From assembly GCF_000687835.1 (NCBI RefSeq), contig NZ_JHYB01000002.1:1-64000 (forward strand): a stretch of 64,000 nt of DNA. The letters are read 5' to 3'. The notes below the pieces were generated by a model that saw only the letters and a program-made list of their open reading frames with translations, was not told where the DNA came from and made no database searches. Made by a program: the position numbers and the translations under genes. The DNA is from Haploplasma modicum ATCC 29102. Its GTDB lineage: Bacteria > Bacillota_I > Bacilli_A > Acholeplasmatales > Acholeplasmataceae. Of this stretch, positions 1 to 7,192 are shown in pieces (positions within the stretch are counted from its first letter, which is position 1; each line of letters opens with the position of its first letter).

Positions 1-370
<370 letters not shown>

Positions 371-418
371 TTTTATTTATACATATTTGTTACGAAAATT
401 TATCTAGTTTTGAGAGAT

Positions 419-530
419 TGTCTGGTGACGATGGCGAAGTGGATCCACCTGTTCCCATCTCGAACACAGAAGTTAAGCACTTCAGCGTCGAAAATAGTCC
501 TAAGGGGCGAAGATAGAACGTTGCCAGGCA
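419..530 (+). rRNA. 5S ribosomal RNA
   Basis: The conserved core CCCATCTCGAACACAGAAGTT is present in its normal place. The ends TGTCTGG (419-425) and CCAGGCA (524-530) pair to form helix I. At about 112 nt it is slightly short, as is common in mollicutes. It directly follows the 23S gene and is part of the same operon. Confidence 0.95.
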
Positions 531-568
531 TTTTCTTACTTATTTTTTTATCAAAAAACCAATTTATA

Positions 569-597
569 TTGACATTTAAATAATTATTTACTATAAT
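569..597 (+). promoter_or_regulatory. Promoter of tRNA-Asn
   Basis: TTGACA (569-574) and TATAAT (592-597) are both perfect sigma-70-type hexamers with a 17-base spacer. Transcription would start about 604, just before the tRNA, so this tRNA can be made independently of the rRNA operon upstream. Confidence 0.85.
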
Positions 598-606
598 ATT
601 TATGTT

Positions 607-683
607 GCCTACTTAGCTCAGTCGGTTAGAGCACTTGACTGTTAATCAAGGGGTCCTAGGTTCGAGTCCTAGAGTGGGCGCCA
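607..683 (+). tRNA. tRNA-Asn (anticodon GTT)
   Basis: Complete cloverleaf: acceptor GCCTACT pairs with AGTGGGC, the D arm is GCTC/GAGC, the anticodon loop CTGTTAA carries GTT, the T loop is TTCGAGT, and CCA is encoded. A terminator follows directly. Confidence 0.96.
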
Positions 684-695
684 CTATATAAATTT

Positions 696-720
696 AAACA
701 ACCAAACGGTTGTTTTTTTT
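696..720 (+). terminator. Rho-independent terminator after tRNA-Asn
   Basis: Stem AACAACC (697-703), loop AAAC, stem GGTTGTT (708-714), then a T run. It ends the rRNA/tRNA-Asn unit. Confidence 0.85.
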
Positions 721-814
721 ATGCTTTTGCGATGATTTGTTTATAAAACATGTAATTAATCATTGATTATGTATTTTTTATATGCTAAACTATTAGTAAT
801 TTAAGGGGGATAAA

Positions 815-1315
815 ATGAAAAAGAAAATTTTTAGTATTTTTTTAATGTTATTAGTAACTGTTAGTTTAGTTAGTTGTGGTATTTTAGGATCTAAAAAAAC
901 ATTTACTGCAAGGGGATTAACAATTGAACTTACAAGTGAATTTCATGAACAAGATTCAATGATTGGTGATATGTACCTTCAAGCAACTAAGTATGGTTTT
1001 ATCAGTAATTCCGAATCTAAAAGTATGGTAGGTAACCATACATTAGAACGTTATACAGAGTTAGTTTTAGCAAATACCCAAAGTGGGGCAGTAGAAGAAA
1101 TAAAAGAGTACAGTGATGATAATGTGACTTTCTACTACTCTAAATACTATGCAAGTGTAGACGGTACAGATTTTGGTTATTTCTTAGTAACATATATGAC
1201 TGATAAATATTACTATACAACTAATTATTTTACTAAACGTGAAGATTTAGATAAACATTATGATAAATTTTTAAAATGGGCTAAAACTGTTGTTATTGAT
1301 GAATCAATGAGATAA
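815..1315 (+). CDS. Lipoprotein of unknown function
   Basis: The 166-residue product starts with a classical bacterial lipoprotein signal: a basic MKKK start, a hydrophobic stretch to about residue 20, and the lipobox LVSC with Cys21 as the lipidation site. It should be exported and anchored on the outer face of the cell membrane. The mature part is polar, with many Tyr and Lys residues and no motif I recognise. An AAGGGGG ribosome-binding site precedes the ATG at good spacing. The gene stands alone, with a terminator right after the stop. Function unknown; the exported lipoprotein assignment is firm. Confidence 0.85.
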   Translation: MKKKIFSIFLMLLVTVSLVSCGILGSKKTFTARGLTIELTSEFHEQDSMIGDMYLQATKYGFISNSESKSMVGNHTLERYTELVLANTQSGAVEEIKEYSDDNVTFYYSKYYASVDGTDFGYFLVTYMTDKYYYTTNYFTKREDLDKHYDKFLKWAKTVVIDESMR

Positions 1316-1319
1316 TTAT

Positions 1320-1346
1320 AAAACGCTTGATTGCGTTTTATTTTTA
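1320..1346 (+). terminator. Terminator after the lipoprotein gene
   Basis: Stem AAAACGC (1320-1326), loop TTGATT, stem GCGTTTT (1333-1339), continuing into a T-rich tail. Confidence 0.85.
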
Positions 1347-1372
1347 TATAAATACAATTGATCAATAATAAA

Positions 1373-1381
1373 TGTTATAAT
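1373..1381 (+). promoter_or_regulatory. Extended -10 promoter of the GNAT-MTAN-DJ1 operon
   Basis: TGTTATAAT is a perfect extended -10 (TGn plus TATAAT). It lies 67 bases before the first ATG, directly after the previous gene's terminator. No clear -35 element is visible. Confidence 0.6.
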
Positions 1382-1448
1382 ATTATTATAGATTTATTAG
1401 TTATTTTAAGCGAAAGGATAAATTAATTAATTTTAATTGGTATATATA

Positions 1449-1757
1449 ATGAATTTTATAAGAGAAAAAAATAAGATATATGTTTTAAATGAAGATAATA
1501 AAAAAATAGTTAGAGCTACTTTTCCATTTGTTGAAAAGAATGTAATAAATGTTAATCATACATATGTAGATCCATCCTTGAGAGGTCAAGGCGTTGCATC
1601 TACCTTAATGGATGAAGTATATAATTATGCAAAAGAAAAAGGATATACAGTAGTAAATTCATGCCCATACGCAGTTGCGTGGTTTAAACGTCATCCGGAA
1701 AAATCTGATGTATTAAATAAAGATATAGAAGTTAACGAGGCATGTGCAATATTATGA
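1449..1757 (+). CDS. GNAT-family N-acetyltransferase, short Acetyltransf_CG type
   Basis: The 102-residue protein matches the short, stand-alone GCN5-related acetyltransferases of the Acetyltransf_CG group (YjdJ-like). The acetyl-CoA binding segment reads DPSLRGQGVASTLMDEV, followed by the group's typical Cys-Pro-Tyr and WFKRHPE blocks near the C terminus. The acceptor substrate is unknown for this group. I chose the ATG at 1449; an in-frame TTG at 1437 would add four residues, and the AAAGG at about 1413 fits neither start perfectly. It is the first gene of a three-gene overlapping operon. Confidence 0.85.
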   Translation: MNFIREKNKIYVLNEDNKKIVRATFPFVEKNVINVNHTYVDPSLRGQGVASTLMDEVYNYAKEKGYTVVNSCPYAVAWFKRHPEKSDVLNKDIEVNEACAIL

Positions 1758-2374
1758 GACTTTATTTACTAGCAATGGAATCAGAAGCAAAAGATATAAT
1801 TAATTCGTATAAATTAGTACAGGATAAGCCATTTCAGTTATATAAAAATGATTATAATTTACTTGCTATAACAGGTATTGGTAAGGTTAATAGCGCGTTT
1901 GTATTAACATATGTAACACAGCACTTTGACATAACAGAAGTGGTTAATTTAGGGTTTGTAGGTGCATTTGGAAATTATCAGATTGGAGATAATATCTTTG
2001 TAGAAGAAGCAGTATATCATGATTTTAATTTAACCGTATTTGGTTATAAACATGGAGAAGTACCTAATATTAAAGAGGATTTAAAACCTGATTTTAATTA
2101 CTACAATAAACTTAAGAATTACTTTAGAGGATCTAAACTATACACAGGTGATTCATTTCAAGAATCTAAAATTGATGATAATTTTATAGTTGATATGGAA
2201 GCTACTGCACTATTTCATGTATGTTTCTTATTAGGTCTTAAGATTGTATCAATTAAAACTGTTTCAGATGTGATAGGTTTAAATTCTAATTTAGAAGAGT
2301 ATAAGAATTTTGAAGAAGTAGGTAGCAAAAATATTTTTGAATTATATAATAAAATAGAGGAGTTGTTAAAATGA
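1754..2374 (+). CDS. mtnN: 5'-methylthioadenosine/S-adenosylhomocysteine nucleosidase
   Basis: The 206-residue protein has the layout of MTA/SAH nucleosidase (Pfs/MTAN). It shows an early AMESEAK with the catalytic Glu, TGIGKVNSA for phosphate/ribose contact, YHDFNLTVFGYKHG, the VDMEATALFHVC block and a TVSDVIG block carrying the catalytic Asp. The enzyme removes adenine from MTA and SAH, clearing by-products of polyamine synthesis and methylation. The start at 1754 gives an ATGA overlap with the upstream stop and puts a GAGG 13 bases away; an in-frame ATG at 1742 is less likely because the GAGG would touch it. It is translationally coupled to both neighbours. Confidence 0.9.
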   Translation: MRLYLLAMESEAKDIINSYKLVQDKPFQLYKNDYNLLAITGIGKVNSAFVLTYVTQHFDITEVVNLGFVGAFGNYQIGDNIFVEEAVYHDFNLTVFGYKHGEVPNIKEDLKPDFNYYNKLKNYFRGSKLYTGDSFQESKIDDNFIVDMEATALFHVCFLLGLKIVSIKTVSDVIGLNSNLEEYKNFEEVGSKNIFELYNKIEELLK

Positions 2375-2916
2375 TTAAGGGTCTAATGTTATTAAACAAT
2401 GGCGTTGAAGATGTTGAGGCACTAGCTACAAAAGCTTTATTAGTAAGAGCTGGTTTAGCTATTGATTTTTTTACACTCGAAAAAACTAAAAAAATTGAAA
2501 CATCATATAACACATTTGTTGACGTTAATTATTTAGCAGATGAAGTAACATTAGAAAATTATGATTTTTTAGTTCTCCCAGGTGGTCCTCATGTAGCTAA
2601 ATGGGTTGATTTAGATACTAAACTTGATAAAATAATTGAGTATTTTAATAATAAAAAAATGTTGATTGCGGCAATTTGTGCGGCACCACTATTTTTAAAT
2701 AAATTTAATCTATTAGAAAATAAAGAATTTACGGCCTTTCCATCAGTTGTGCGAAAAATTAATGGTAATTTTGTTGACCTTAGAGTCATAAAAGTGGATA
2801 ATATTATTACAAGTAGAGGTGCTGGTACAGTCTATGATTTTGCTTTTTTAATTGTAAAAACACTGCTTGGTGATGATGCTTTAGTAACTTTAAAAGAAAA
2901 AATTGCTTTTTATTAA
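2371..2916 (+). CDS. DJ-1/PfpI family protein (YajL/ThiJ-like)
   Basis: The 181-residue protein has the class-I glutamine-amidotransferase-like fold of the DJ-1 superfamily. Cys103 sits in the nucleophile elbow IAAICAAP, and Glu16 occupies the place of the DJ-1 Glu that polarises the cysteine. The LPGGP turn is at 69-73. Relatives act as glyoxalases, chaperones or oxidative-stress proteins; the exact role here cannot be read from sequence. It overlaps mtnN by ATGA and has a strong GAGGAG ribosome-binding site. Length is normal for the family. Confidence 0.9.
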   Translation: MIKGLMLLNNGVEDVEALATKALLVRAGLAIDFFTLEKTKKIETSYNTFVDVNYLADEVTLENYDFLVLPGGPHVAKWVDLDTKLDKIIEYFNNKKMLIAAICAAPLFLNKFNLLENKEFTAFPSVVRKINGNFVDLRVIKVDNIITSRGAGTVYDFAFLIVKTLLGDDALVTLKEKIAFY

Positions 2917-2954
2917 TAAAAAGTAAAAAAAAGATAAAAAGTTAATTAAAAGTA

Positions 2955-2982
2955 TTGACTTAGTTATATATTTTGATATAAT
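2955..2982 (+). promoter_or_regulatory. Promoter of the tRNA Glu-Arg-Pro-Gly cluster
   Basis: TTGACT (2955-2960) and TATAAT (2977-2982) are separated by 16 bases. The -10 also carries an upstream TG (TGATATAAT). The first tRNA begins about 20 bases downstream. Confidence 0.85.
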
Positions 2983-3002
2983 AAATAATGTGCTTATAAA
3001 GT

Positions 3003-3078
3003 GGCCCGTTGGAGAAACGGTTAACTCACATGCCTTTCACGCATGCACTCACGGGTTCGAATCCCGTACGGGTCACCA
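3003..3078 (+). tRNA. tRNA-Glu (anticodon TTC)
   Basis: Acceptor GGCCCGT pairs with ACGGGTC, the anticodon arm is CATGC-CTTTCAC-GCATG with anticodon TTC, the T loop is TTCGAAT, and CCA is encoded. First of four closely spaced tRNAs. Confidence 0.95.
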
Positions 3079-3097
3079 TTTATTTATACACCTAGAG

Positions 3098-3174
3098 GCA
3101 CCCATAGCTCAATTGGATAGAGCGTTTGACTACGGATCAAAAGGTTAGGGGTTCAACTCCTCTTGGGTGCGCCA
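3098..3174 (+). tRNA. tRNA-Arg (anticodon ACG)
   Basis: Acceptor GCACCCA pairs with TGGGTGC; the anticodon loop CTACGGA reads ACG, which needs A34-to-inosine editing to read the CGN box. CCA is encoded. Second gene of the tRNA cluster. Confidence 0.95.
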
Positions 3175-3181
3175 TCTAATT

Positions 3182-3258
3182 CGGGAAGTAGCTTAGCTTG
3201 GTAGAGCGCCTGGTTTGGGACCAGGAGGTCGCAGGTTCAAATCCTGTCTTCCCGACCA
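3182..3258 (+). tRNA. tRNA-Pro (anticodon TGG)
   Basis: Acceptor CGGGAAG pairs with CTTCCCG; the anticodon loop TTTGGGA carries TGG, and CCA is encoded. The first base C of the acceptor stem is typical of bacterial tRNA-Pro. Confidence 0.95.
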
Positions 3259-3275
3259 TCTATAATTTAATAAAT

Positions 3276-3350
3276 GCGGGTGTCGTATAATGGCTATTAC
3301 CTTAGCCTTCCAAGCTAAAGACGTGAGTTCGATTCTCATCACCCGCTCCA
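3276..3350 (+). tRNA. tRNA-Gly (anticodon TCC)
   Basis: Acceptor GCGGGTG pairs with CACCCGC; the anticodon arm TTAGC-CTTCCAA-GCTAA carries TCC, and CCA is encoded. Last gene of the cluster; a terminator follows. Confidence 0.95.
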
Positions 3351-3361
3351 TTAGAAATAAC

Positions 3362-3398
3362 ATAGAGATACATTTTAGAGTGTACCTCTATTTTTTTT
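3362..3398 (+). terminator. Terminator of the tRNA cluster
   Basis: Stem ATAGAGATACA pairs with TGTACCTCTAT with one mismatch, loop TTTTAGAG, followed by a run of eight or more T. Confidence 0.9.
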
Positions 3399-3488
3399 AT
3401 ATTTTATTGATGTTTTATTATCTGTATTTTCATCTTTAATGTAAAAATTCCGTATATTGAAAGAAGTATGAAAACTTAGTGTTAATTA

Positions 3489-3497
3489 TGTTATAAT
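3489..3497 (+). promoter_or_regulatory. Extended -10 promoter of nagAB
   Basis: TGTTATAAT, a perfect extended -10 with no good -35 at the expected distance. The transcript would have a very short leader, since the nagA ATG is only 20 bases after it. No riboswitch or operator palindrome is visible. Confidence 0.6.
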
Positions 3498-3516
3498 AAT
3501 TTAGAAGGTGAGAAAT

Positions 3517-4647
3517 ATGATTAATTTTAAGAAAATAAATATTGTTTTAGAAAATGAAATTGTTACTTCAAGCTTGAAAGTAACAAACGGAAAAATTGAA
3601 TCAATTGGTAGTTCTAGTGATGAACAAGGATTTGATTTTAGTGACTATTATTTGGTCCCAGGCTTTATCGATCAACACATTCATGGTTCAGCTGGATTTG
3701 ATATTATGGATGGAACATTAGAAGCGTTTGATGAGATGTCAAAATCATTACTTAAAGAAGGTACTACATCTTTTTTAGGTACAACAATTACTCAAAGTTT
3801 TGATAATATTGAAAAGACTGTTCACTTAATGGCTGATGCTAAAGTAAGTGGAGCAAACTTGGTTGGTGTTCACTTAGAAGGACCTTTCCTAAATAAAGTA
3901 TTTAAAGGTGCTCAACCCGAACAATATATAATTCCAACAGATGTTAAAATGTTTGACAAATGGAATAAGTATAAAAATATCAAGATAATCTCAATGGCAG
4001 CAGAAGTTGATGAAGCTTTCAAATTAATAAAACATTGTAGCAAAAATAATATCATTGTTTCACAAGCACATACTAATGCAACATATGATATTTCAAGAAA
4101 AGCAATTGATAATGGAGCAAAAGGATTTACACATGCATATAACGCAATGAGCAAATTACATCATAGAGATATTGGTGTAGTTGGTAATATGTTATTAAAT
4201 AATGATGCATATGCTGAATTAATTTGTGATGGTATTCATGTAAGCAAAGATGCTGTTAGATTACTTTATAAAAATAAGGGTAGAGAAAATATTATTTTAA
4301 TCACCGATAGTATGAGAGCTAAATATTTACCAGATGGTAAATCAGAACTAGGTGGTCAAGAAGTATTTGTTAAAAATAATGAAGCAAGACTTGCTGATGG
4401 TACTTTAGCTGGAAGTATATTAAAAATGAATGATGGCGTAAGAAACATGATTGAATTTGCTAATGTTAGTTTAGTGGATGCTGTTTATATGGCTTCTACA
4501 AACCCTGCAAAGAATTTAGGACTAGATACTAAAGGATCAATAAAAAGTGGTTTTGATGCCGATTTAACGGTTTTAAATAAAGACTTAGAAGTAGTAATGA
4601 CAATAGTTAATGGAAAAATAGTTTATGAAAAGGAATTGAAGAAATGA
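3517..4647 (+). CDS. nagA: N-acetylglucosamine-6-phosphate deacetylase
   Basis: The 376-residue enzyme removes acetate from GlcNAc-6-phosphate to give glucosamine-6-phosphate, the first cytosolic step of amino-sugar use. It is an amidohydrolase: PGFIDQHIHG carries the metal-site His54 and His56, HLEGPF has Glu121, SQAHTNA has His185, THAYNAM has His206, and TDSM has the catalytic Asp264. I start at the ATG at 3517, with AGAAGG eight bases upstream; a GTG at 3508 overlaps that site and is unlikely. It overlaps nagB by ATGA, so the two steps are coupled. Confidence 0.95.
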   Translation: MINFKKINIVLENEIVTSSLKVTNGKIESIGSSSDEQGFDFSDYYLVPGFIDQHIHGSAGFDIMDGTLEAFDEMSKSLLKEGTTSFLGTTITQSFDNIEKTVHLMADAKVSGANLVGVHLEGPFLNKVFKGAQPEQYIIPTDVKMFDKWNKYKNIKIISMAAEVDEAFKLIKHCSKNNIIVSQAHTNATYDISRKAIDNGAKGFTHAYNAMSKLHHRDIGVVGNMLLNNDAYAELICDGIHVSKDAVRLLYKNKGRENIILITDSMRAKYLPDGKSELGGQEVFVKNNEARLADGTLAGSILKMNDGVRNMIEFANVSLVDAVYMASTNPAKNLGLDTKGSIKSGFDADLTVLNKDLEVVMTIVNGKIVYEKELKK

Positions 4648-5372
4648 AAGTATTAATATTTGACACAAAAGAAACATTATTTGAAAGTTTATCTCACTAT
4701 TATATTAATGAGATTAAAGCTAATCCAAATATTCATTTAGGTTTAGCAACGGGAGGAACACCAGTTCCACTTTATGAAAAATTAATCGAAGATCACAAAT
4801 TAAATAAAACATCATATAAAAATGTTAAGACATTTAACTTAGATGAGTATGTGGGAATTGAAGAAACTCATCCTCAAAGCTACCGTACATTTATGAATGA
4901 AACATTATTTAATCATATAGATATTAATTTAAATAATACAAAAGTTCCAAGTGGAATGGCTAGTGATTTAGAGTTAGAAGCAAAAAAATATGATAAATTA
5001 TTAGATGAACACGGTATTAATATTCAATTACTTGGTATTGGTACAAATGCTCATATTGGTTTTAATGAACCAGGTTCAAACTTAAATAGTGGAACAATAA
5101 TTGCTCCACTTACTCAAGAAACAAGAGATGCAAATGTTAGATTCTTTAACGATATGAGCGAAGTTCCAACAGTATCTATTACAATGGGAATTGGCTCAAT
5201 CCTAAAAGCAGATAAAATTATTTTAGTTGCAACTGGAGCAAACAAAGCAGAAGCAATTAAAAATACTATTGAAGGATATATTACAAAAGATGTTCCAGCA
5301 TCAGCACTGCAAACACATAATGATGTTGTAATATATTTAGATAAAGAAGCAGCTTCTTTACTAAGTAAATAA
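4644..5372 (+). CDS. nagB: Glucosamine-6-phosphate deaminase
   Basis: The 242-residue enzyme turns glucosamine-6-phosphate into fructose-6-phosphate and ammonia, feeding amino sugars into glycolysis. The phosphate loop LATGGTP is at 34-40, the general-base Asp67 lies in NLDEYVG, and GIGTNAHIGFNEPG carries His137 and Glu142. Asn135 replaces the Asp of the E. coli hexameric enzyme, as in the shorter Bacillus-type NagB, which is also the length class seen here, so allosteric control by GlcNAc-6-P is probably absent. It is the second gene of the nagAB operon. Confidence 0.95.
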   Translation: MKVLIFDTKETLFESLSHYYINEIKANPNIHLGLATGGTPVPLYEKLIEDHKLNKTSYKNVKTFNLDEYVGIEETHPQSYRTFMNETLFNHIDINLNNTKVPSGMASDLELEAKKYDKLLDEHGINIQLLGIGTNAHIGFNEPGSNLNSGTIIAPLTQETRDANVRFFNDMSEVPTVSITMGIGSILKADKIILVATGANKAEAIKNTIEGYITKDVPASALQTHNDVVIYLDKEAASLLSK

Positions 5373-5386
5373 TTTATATAATAATT

Positions 5387-5412
5387 AAAAGTCCACTTGG
5401 GCTTTTTTATTT
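5387..5412 (+). terminator. Terminator of nagAB
   Basis: Stem AAAAGTCC (5387-5394), loop ACTT, stem GGGCTTTT (5399-5406) with one G-U pair, then a T-rich tail. Confidence 0.85.
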
Positions 5413-5506
5413 TATTTAGCAGATTAAAGTGCCTCTAAAAGCAACTACTTGTCATATTTATAAATATAAGATATAATATAAGTAAATAATATGGAGGTGT
5501 AGTAAA

Positions 5507-5983
5507 ATGGGTTTATTTAAAAAATGGCGTGCAAAGAAAGCAGCTAAAAAACAATTGAAAGAGCAACAAAATAAAGACTTGATTAATAGGGTTGATGAAA
5601 AACCAACTAATGTAAAACCTGAAGAAAAACAATCACCAACACCAAAACCAACTGAAGAAGTTATTGAGCAAAAAAAAGTAGTTGAGCCTAAAAAAGAAGA
5701 AGAGACAAAAAAAGAAGCTACTGTAAAAAAAGCAGAAACTGAAACAAAGACAGAACCTGCAAAAGAAGTAAAACCGGTTAAGTATCATGTTTCTCAAAAC
5801 AAAGATGAAAATAGCCAGTTTTATAAAAAGTGGCGTGTTAGAAAACAAGGATCACAAAAAGTAATTAAATATTTTGATACACAAAAAGAGGCGATTGTTT
5901 ATGCTGAAGATTTAGCAGCAAAAGCAGGCACCCAAATTGTTATTCATAAATTAGATGGATCAATTAGAAAGCAAAAGTATTAA
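5507..5983 (+). CDS. DUF2188 domain protein with a Lys/Glu-rich linker
   Basis: The 158-residue product has three parts: a strongly basic N terminus (GLFKKWRAKKAAKKQ), a low-complexity linker of Lys, Glu, Pro and Thr at about 25-95, and a C-terminal DUF2188-like domain (YHVSQNKD, KKWRVRKQGSQKVIKYFDTQKEAIVYAEDLA). The domain's function is unknown. There is no signal peptide or membrane segment. The linker suggests a tethered cytoplasmic protein, perhaps binding nucleic acid or membrane through its basic end, but that is only a guess. It has a GGAGG ribosome-binding site and stands alone. Confidence 0.8.
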   Translation: MGLFKKWRAKKAAKKQLKEQQNKDLINRVDEKPTNVKPEEKQSPTPKPTEEVIEQKKVVEPKKEEETKKEATVKKAETETKTEPAKEVKPVKYHVSQNKDENSQFYKKWRVRKQGSQKVIKYFDTQKEAIVYAEDLAAKAGTQIVIHKLDGSIRKQKY

Positions 5984-6004
5984 TTTATTTAATACTTTTT
6001 TTTA
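5973..6004 (+). terminator. Terminator between convergent genes
   Basis: An 11-bp stem, AAAAGTATTAA (5973-5983) with TTAATACTTTT (5989-5999), loop TTTAT, followed by T on the plus strand. It overlaps the stop codon of the DUF2188 gene and faces the end of the reverse GDPD gene; the reverse reading has only a short T tail. Confidence 0.85.
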
Positions 6005-6730
6005 TAACTTAAATCCTTCAAAAACGATATTATCAAGATATTTTATTTTATCATTATACTCATTAATACTTTTAGCAGTATAACCAAAGATAATTCTATT
6101 TTTATTTTTTTCGCGTTTAATATATTTATTAGGAACATTTAAAATATTATATGAGATAAAATCAGGTTTAGTAAATTTATTAAACCACATTGATTTTAAA
6201 AACCATTTAGGTATTTTAGGTAATTTAGAATCAGCAAAAAACGAACTAATTTGTCCTCTAATATAATTTGGTTTATTTTTCTTAAACCAATAAACTATTC
6301 TAAAATCAAAGCTAAAAACTGCAAAGGGATAATTGTAGTTATCTAGTAAAGAAGTGAGAATTTTTAATTTCTTCTTATAATTTTTATGTGACTTAATCTC
6401 AATTAAAAGTGGAACTTTTCCGCCAACAATTTTTAAGATGTCACTAAATAAAGGAACTTGTTCCTTAGAATCTAAAAGCTTAAACTCTAATAACTCCTCA
6501 TAAGTTATACTCTCTATATCAATATTATTATTAGTCATTCTTAATAAATTACTATCATGAAAACATACGTATTTATTGTCTTTGGTTGCAGTTACATCAA
6601 GCTCAATCGCGTATCCTTCTTTAATAGCATTTATGTAAGCTATAGTAGAGTTTTCTGGGATATTATCATTATTATTAAACAAGCCACGATGTGCATATTT
6701 AAAATCTTTTAAAAAATTAGTCTCTTTCAT
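6002..6730 (-). CDS. Glycerophosphodiester phosphodiesterase family protein
   Basis: The 242-residue protein has the GDPD TIM-barrel signature: AHRGL with the catalytic His near residue 14, PENS, the metal pair in ELDVT (Glu-x-Asp), CFHD with the second catalytic His, and LIEIK. It should split glycerophosphodiesters into glycerol-3-phosphate and an alcohol, recycling lipid head groups. There is no signal peptide, so it is cytoplasmic. AAGAAGG lies at good distance before the ATG on the reverse strand. It is transcribed divergently from acpP across about 126 bases. Confidence 0.9.
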   Translation of the reverse strand: MKETNFLKDFKYAHRGLFNNNDNIPENSTIAYINAIKEGYAIELDVTATKDNKYVCFHDSNLLRMTNNNIDIESITYEELLEFKLLDSKEQVPLFSDILKIVGGKVPLLIEIKSHKNYKKKLKILTSLLDNYNYPFAVFSFDFRIVYWFKKNKPNYIRGQISSFFADSKLPKIPKWFLKSMWFNKFTKPDFISYNILNVPNKYIKREKNKNRIIFGYTAKSINEYNDKIKYLDNIVFEGFKL

Positions 6731-6856
6731 CTTATCAAATCCTTCTTAATGAATAATATAATACAAAGTTAGCGAATAGTCAATATTCATATTTTAGTTG
6801 ACAAATTACTTTGAATATCATAAAATACTAGGTAGTTATGTAAGGAGGGAAGAAAA

Positions 6857-7087
6857 ATGATTTTTGATAGAATTAAAGCTTTAGTTGAACAAGAAATGAA
6901 TATTCCAGCTGAAAATATCTCTTTAGAGTCAAGAATAGCTGAAGATTTAGGAGCAGACTCAATCGATGCGATTGAATTAATTATGGGTGTTGAAGAAGAG
7001 TTTGATATTGAAATTAGTGATGATGAAGCTATGAATATTAAAACTATTGGCAACTTAGTTGAAGTAATTGAAAAGTTAACAAAATAA
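6857..7087 (+). CDS. acpP: Acyl carrier protein
   Basis: This 76-residue acidic protein carries growing acyl chains on a phosphopantetheine arm. The attachment site is Ser35 in LGADSIDAIELI, where Ile replaces the usual Leu after the Ser. The rest has the normal four-helix ACP pattern. A very strong AAGGAGGG ribosome-binding site suggests high expression. It stands alone with its own terminator, away from any fatty-acid synthesis gene in this window; fakA at 23 kb is the only other lipid-precursor gene here. Confidence 0.95.
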   Translation: MIFDRIKALVEQEMNIPAENISLESRIAEDLGADSIDAIELIMGVEEEFDIEISDDEAMNIKTIGNLVEVIEKLTK

Positions 7088-7115
7088 TCTTATTTGAATA
7101 AGTAAAAAAATATCT

Positions 7116-7155
7116 ATAAACTAAGTTGAAATAGACTTAGTTTATTTTATTTTTT
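7116..7155 (+). terminator. Terminator of acpP
   Basis: An 11-bp stem, ATAAACTAAGT (7116-7126) with ACTTAGTTTAT (7135-7145), loop TGAAATAG, then a T-rich tail. Confidence 0.9.
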
Positions 7156-7156
7156 A

Positions 7157-7165
7157 TGATATAAT
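7157..7165 (+). promoter_or_regulatory. Extended -10 promoter of leuS
   Basis: TGATATAAT lies 28 bases before the leuS ATG, directly after the acpP terminator. Unlike pheS and thrS, leuS has no T-box leader. Confidence 0.6.
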
Positions 7166-7192
7166 AATTGTTAGTAAAAGTAGGTGTAATAT

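Noticed and set aside
2286-2789. Open frames on the reverse strand inside mtnN and the DJ-1-like gene
   Set aside because: They lie antisense to well-supported genes, have no ribosome-binding site and encode no recognisable protein; AT-rich genes readily give such shadows.
5049-5076. nagB active-site loss, Asn135 in place of Asp
   Set aside because: Bacillus-type NagB enzymes have Asn at the same place and are active.
5633-5848. Reverse open frame rich in Phe inside the DUF2188 gene
   Set aside because: It is the complement of the Lys/Glu-rich linker (AAA/GAA read backwards as TTT/TTC), not a real membrane protein.
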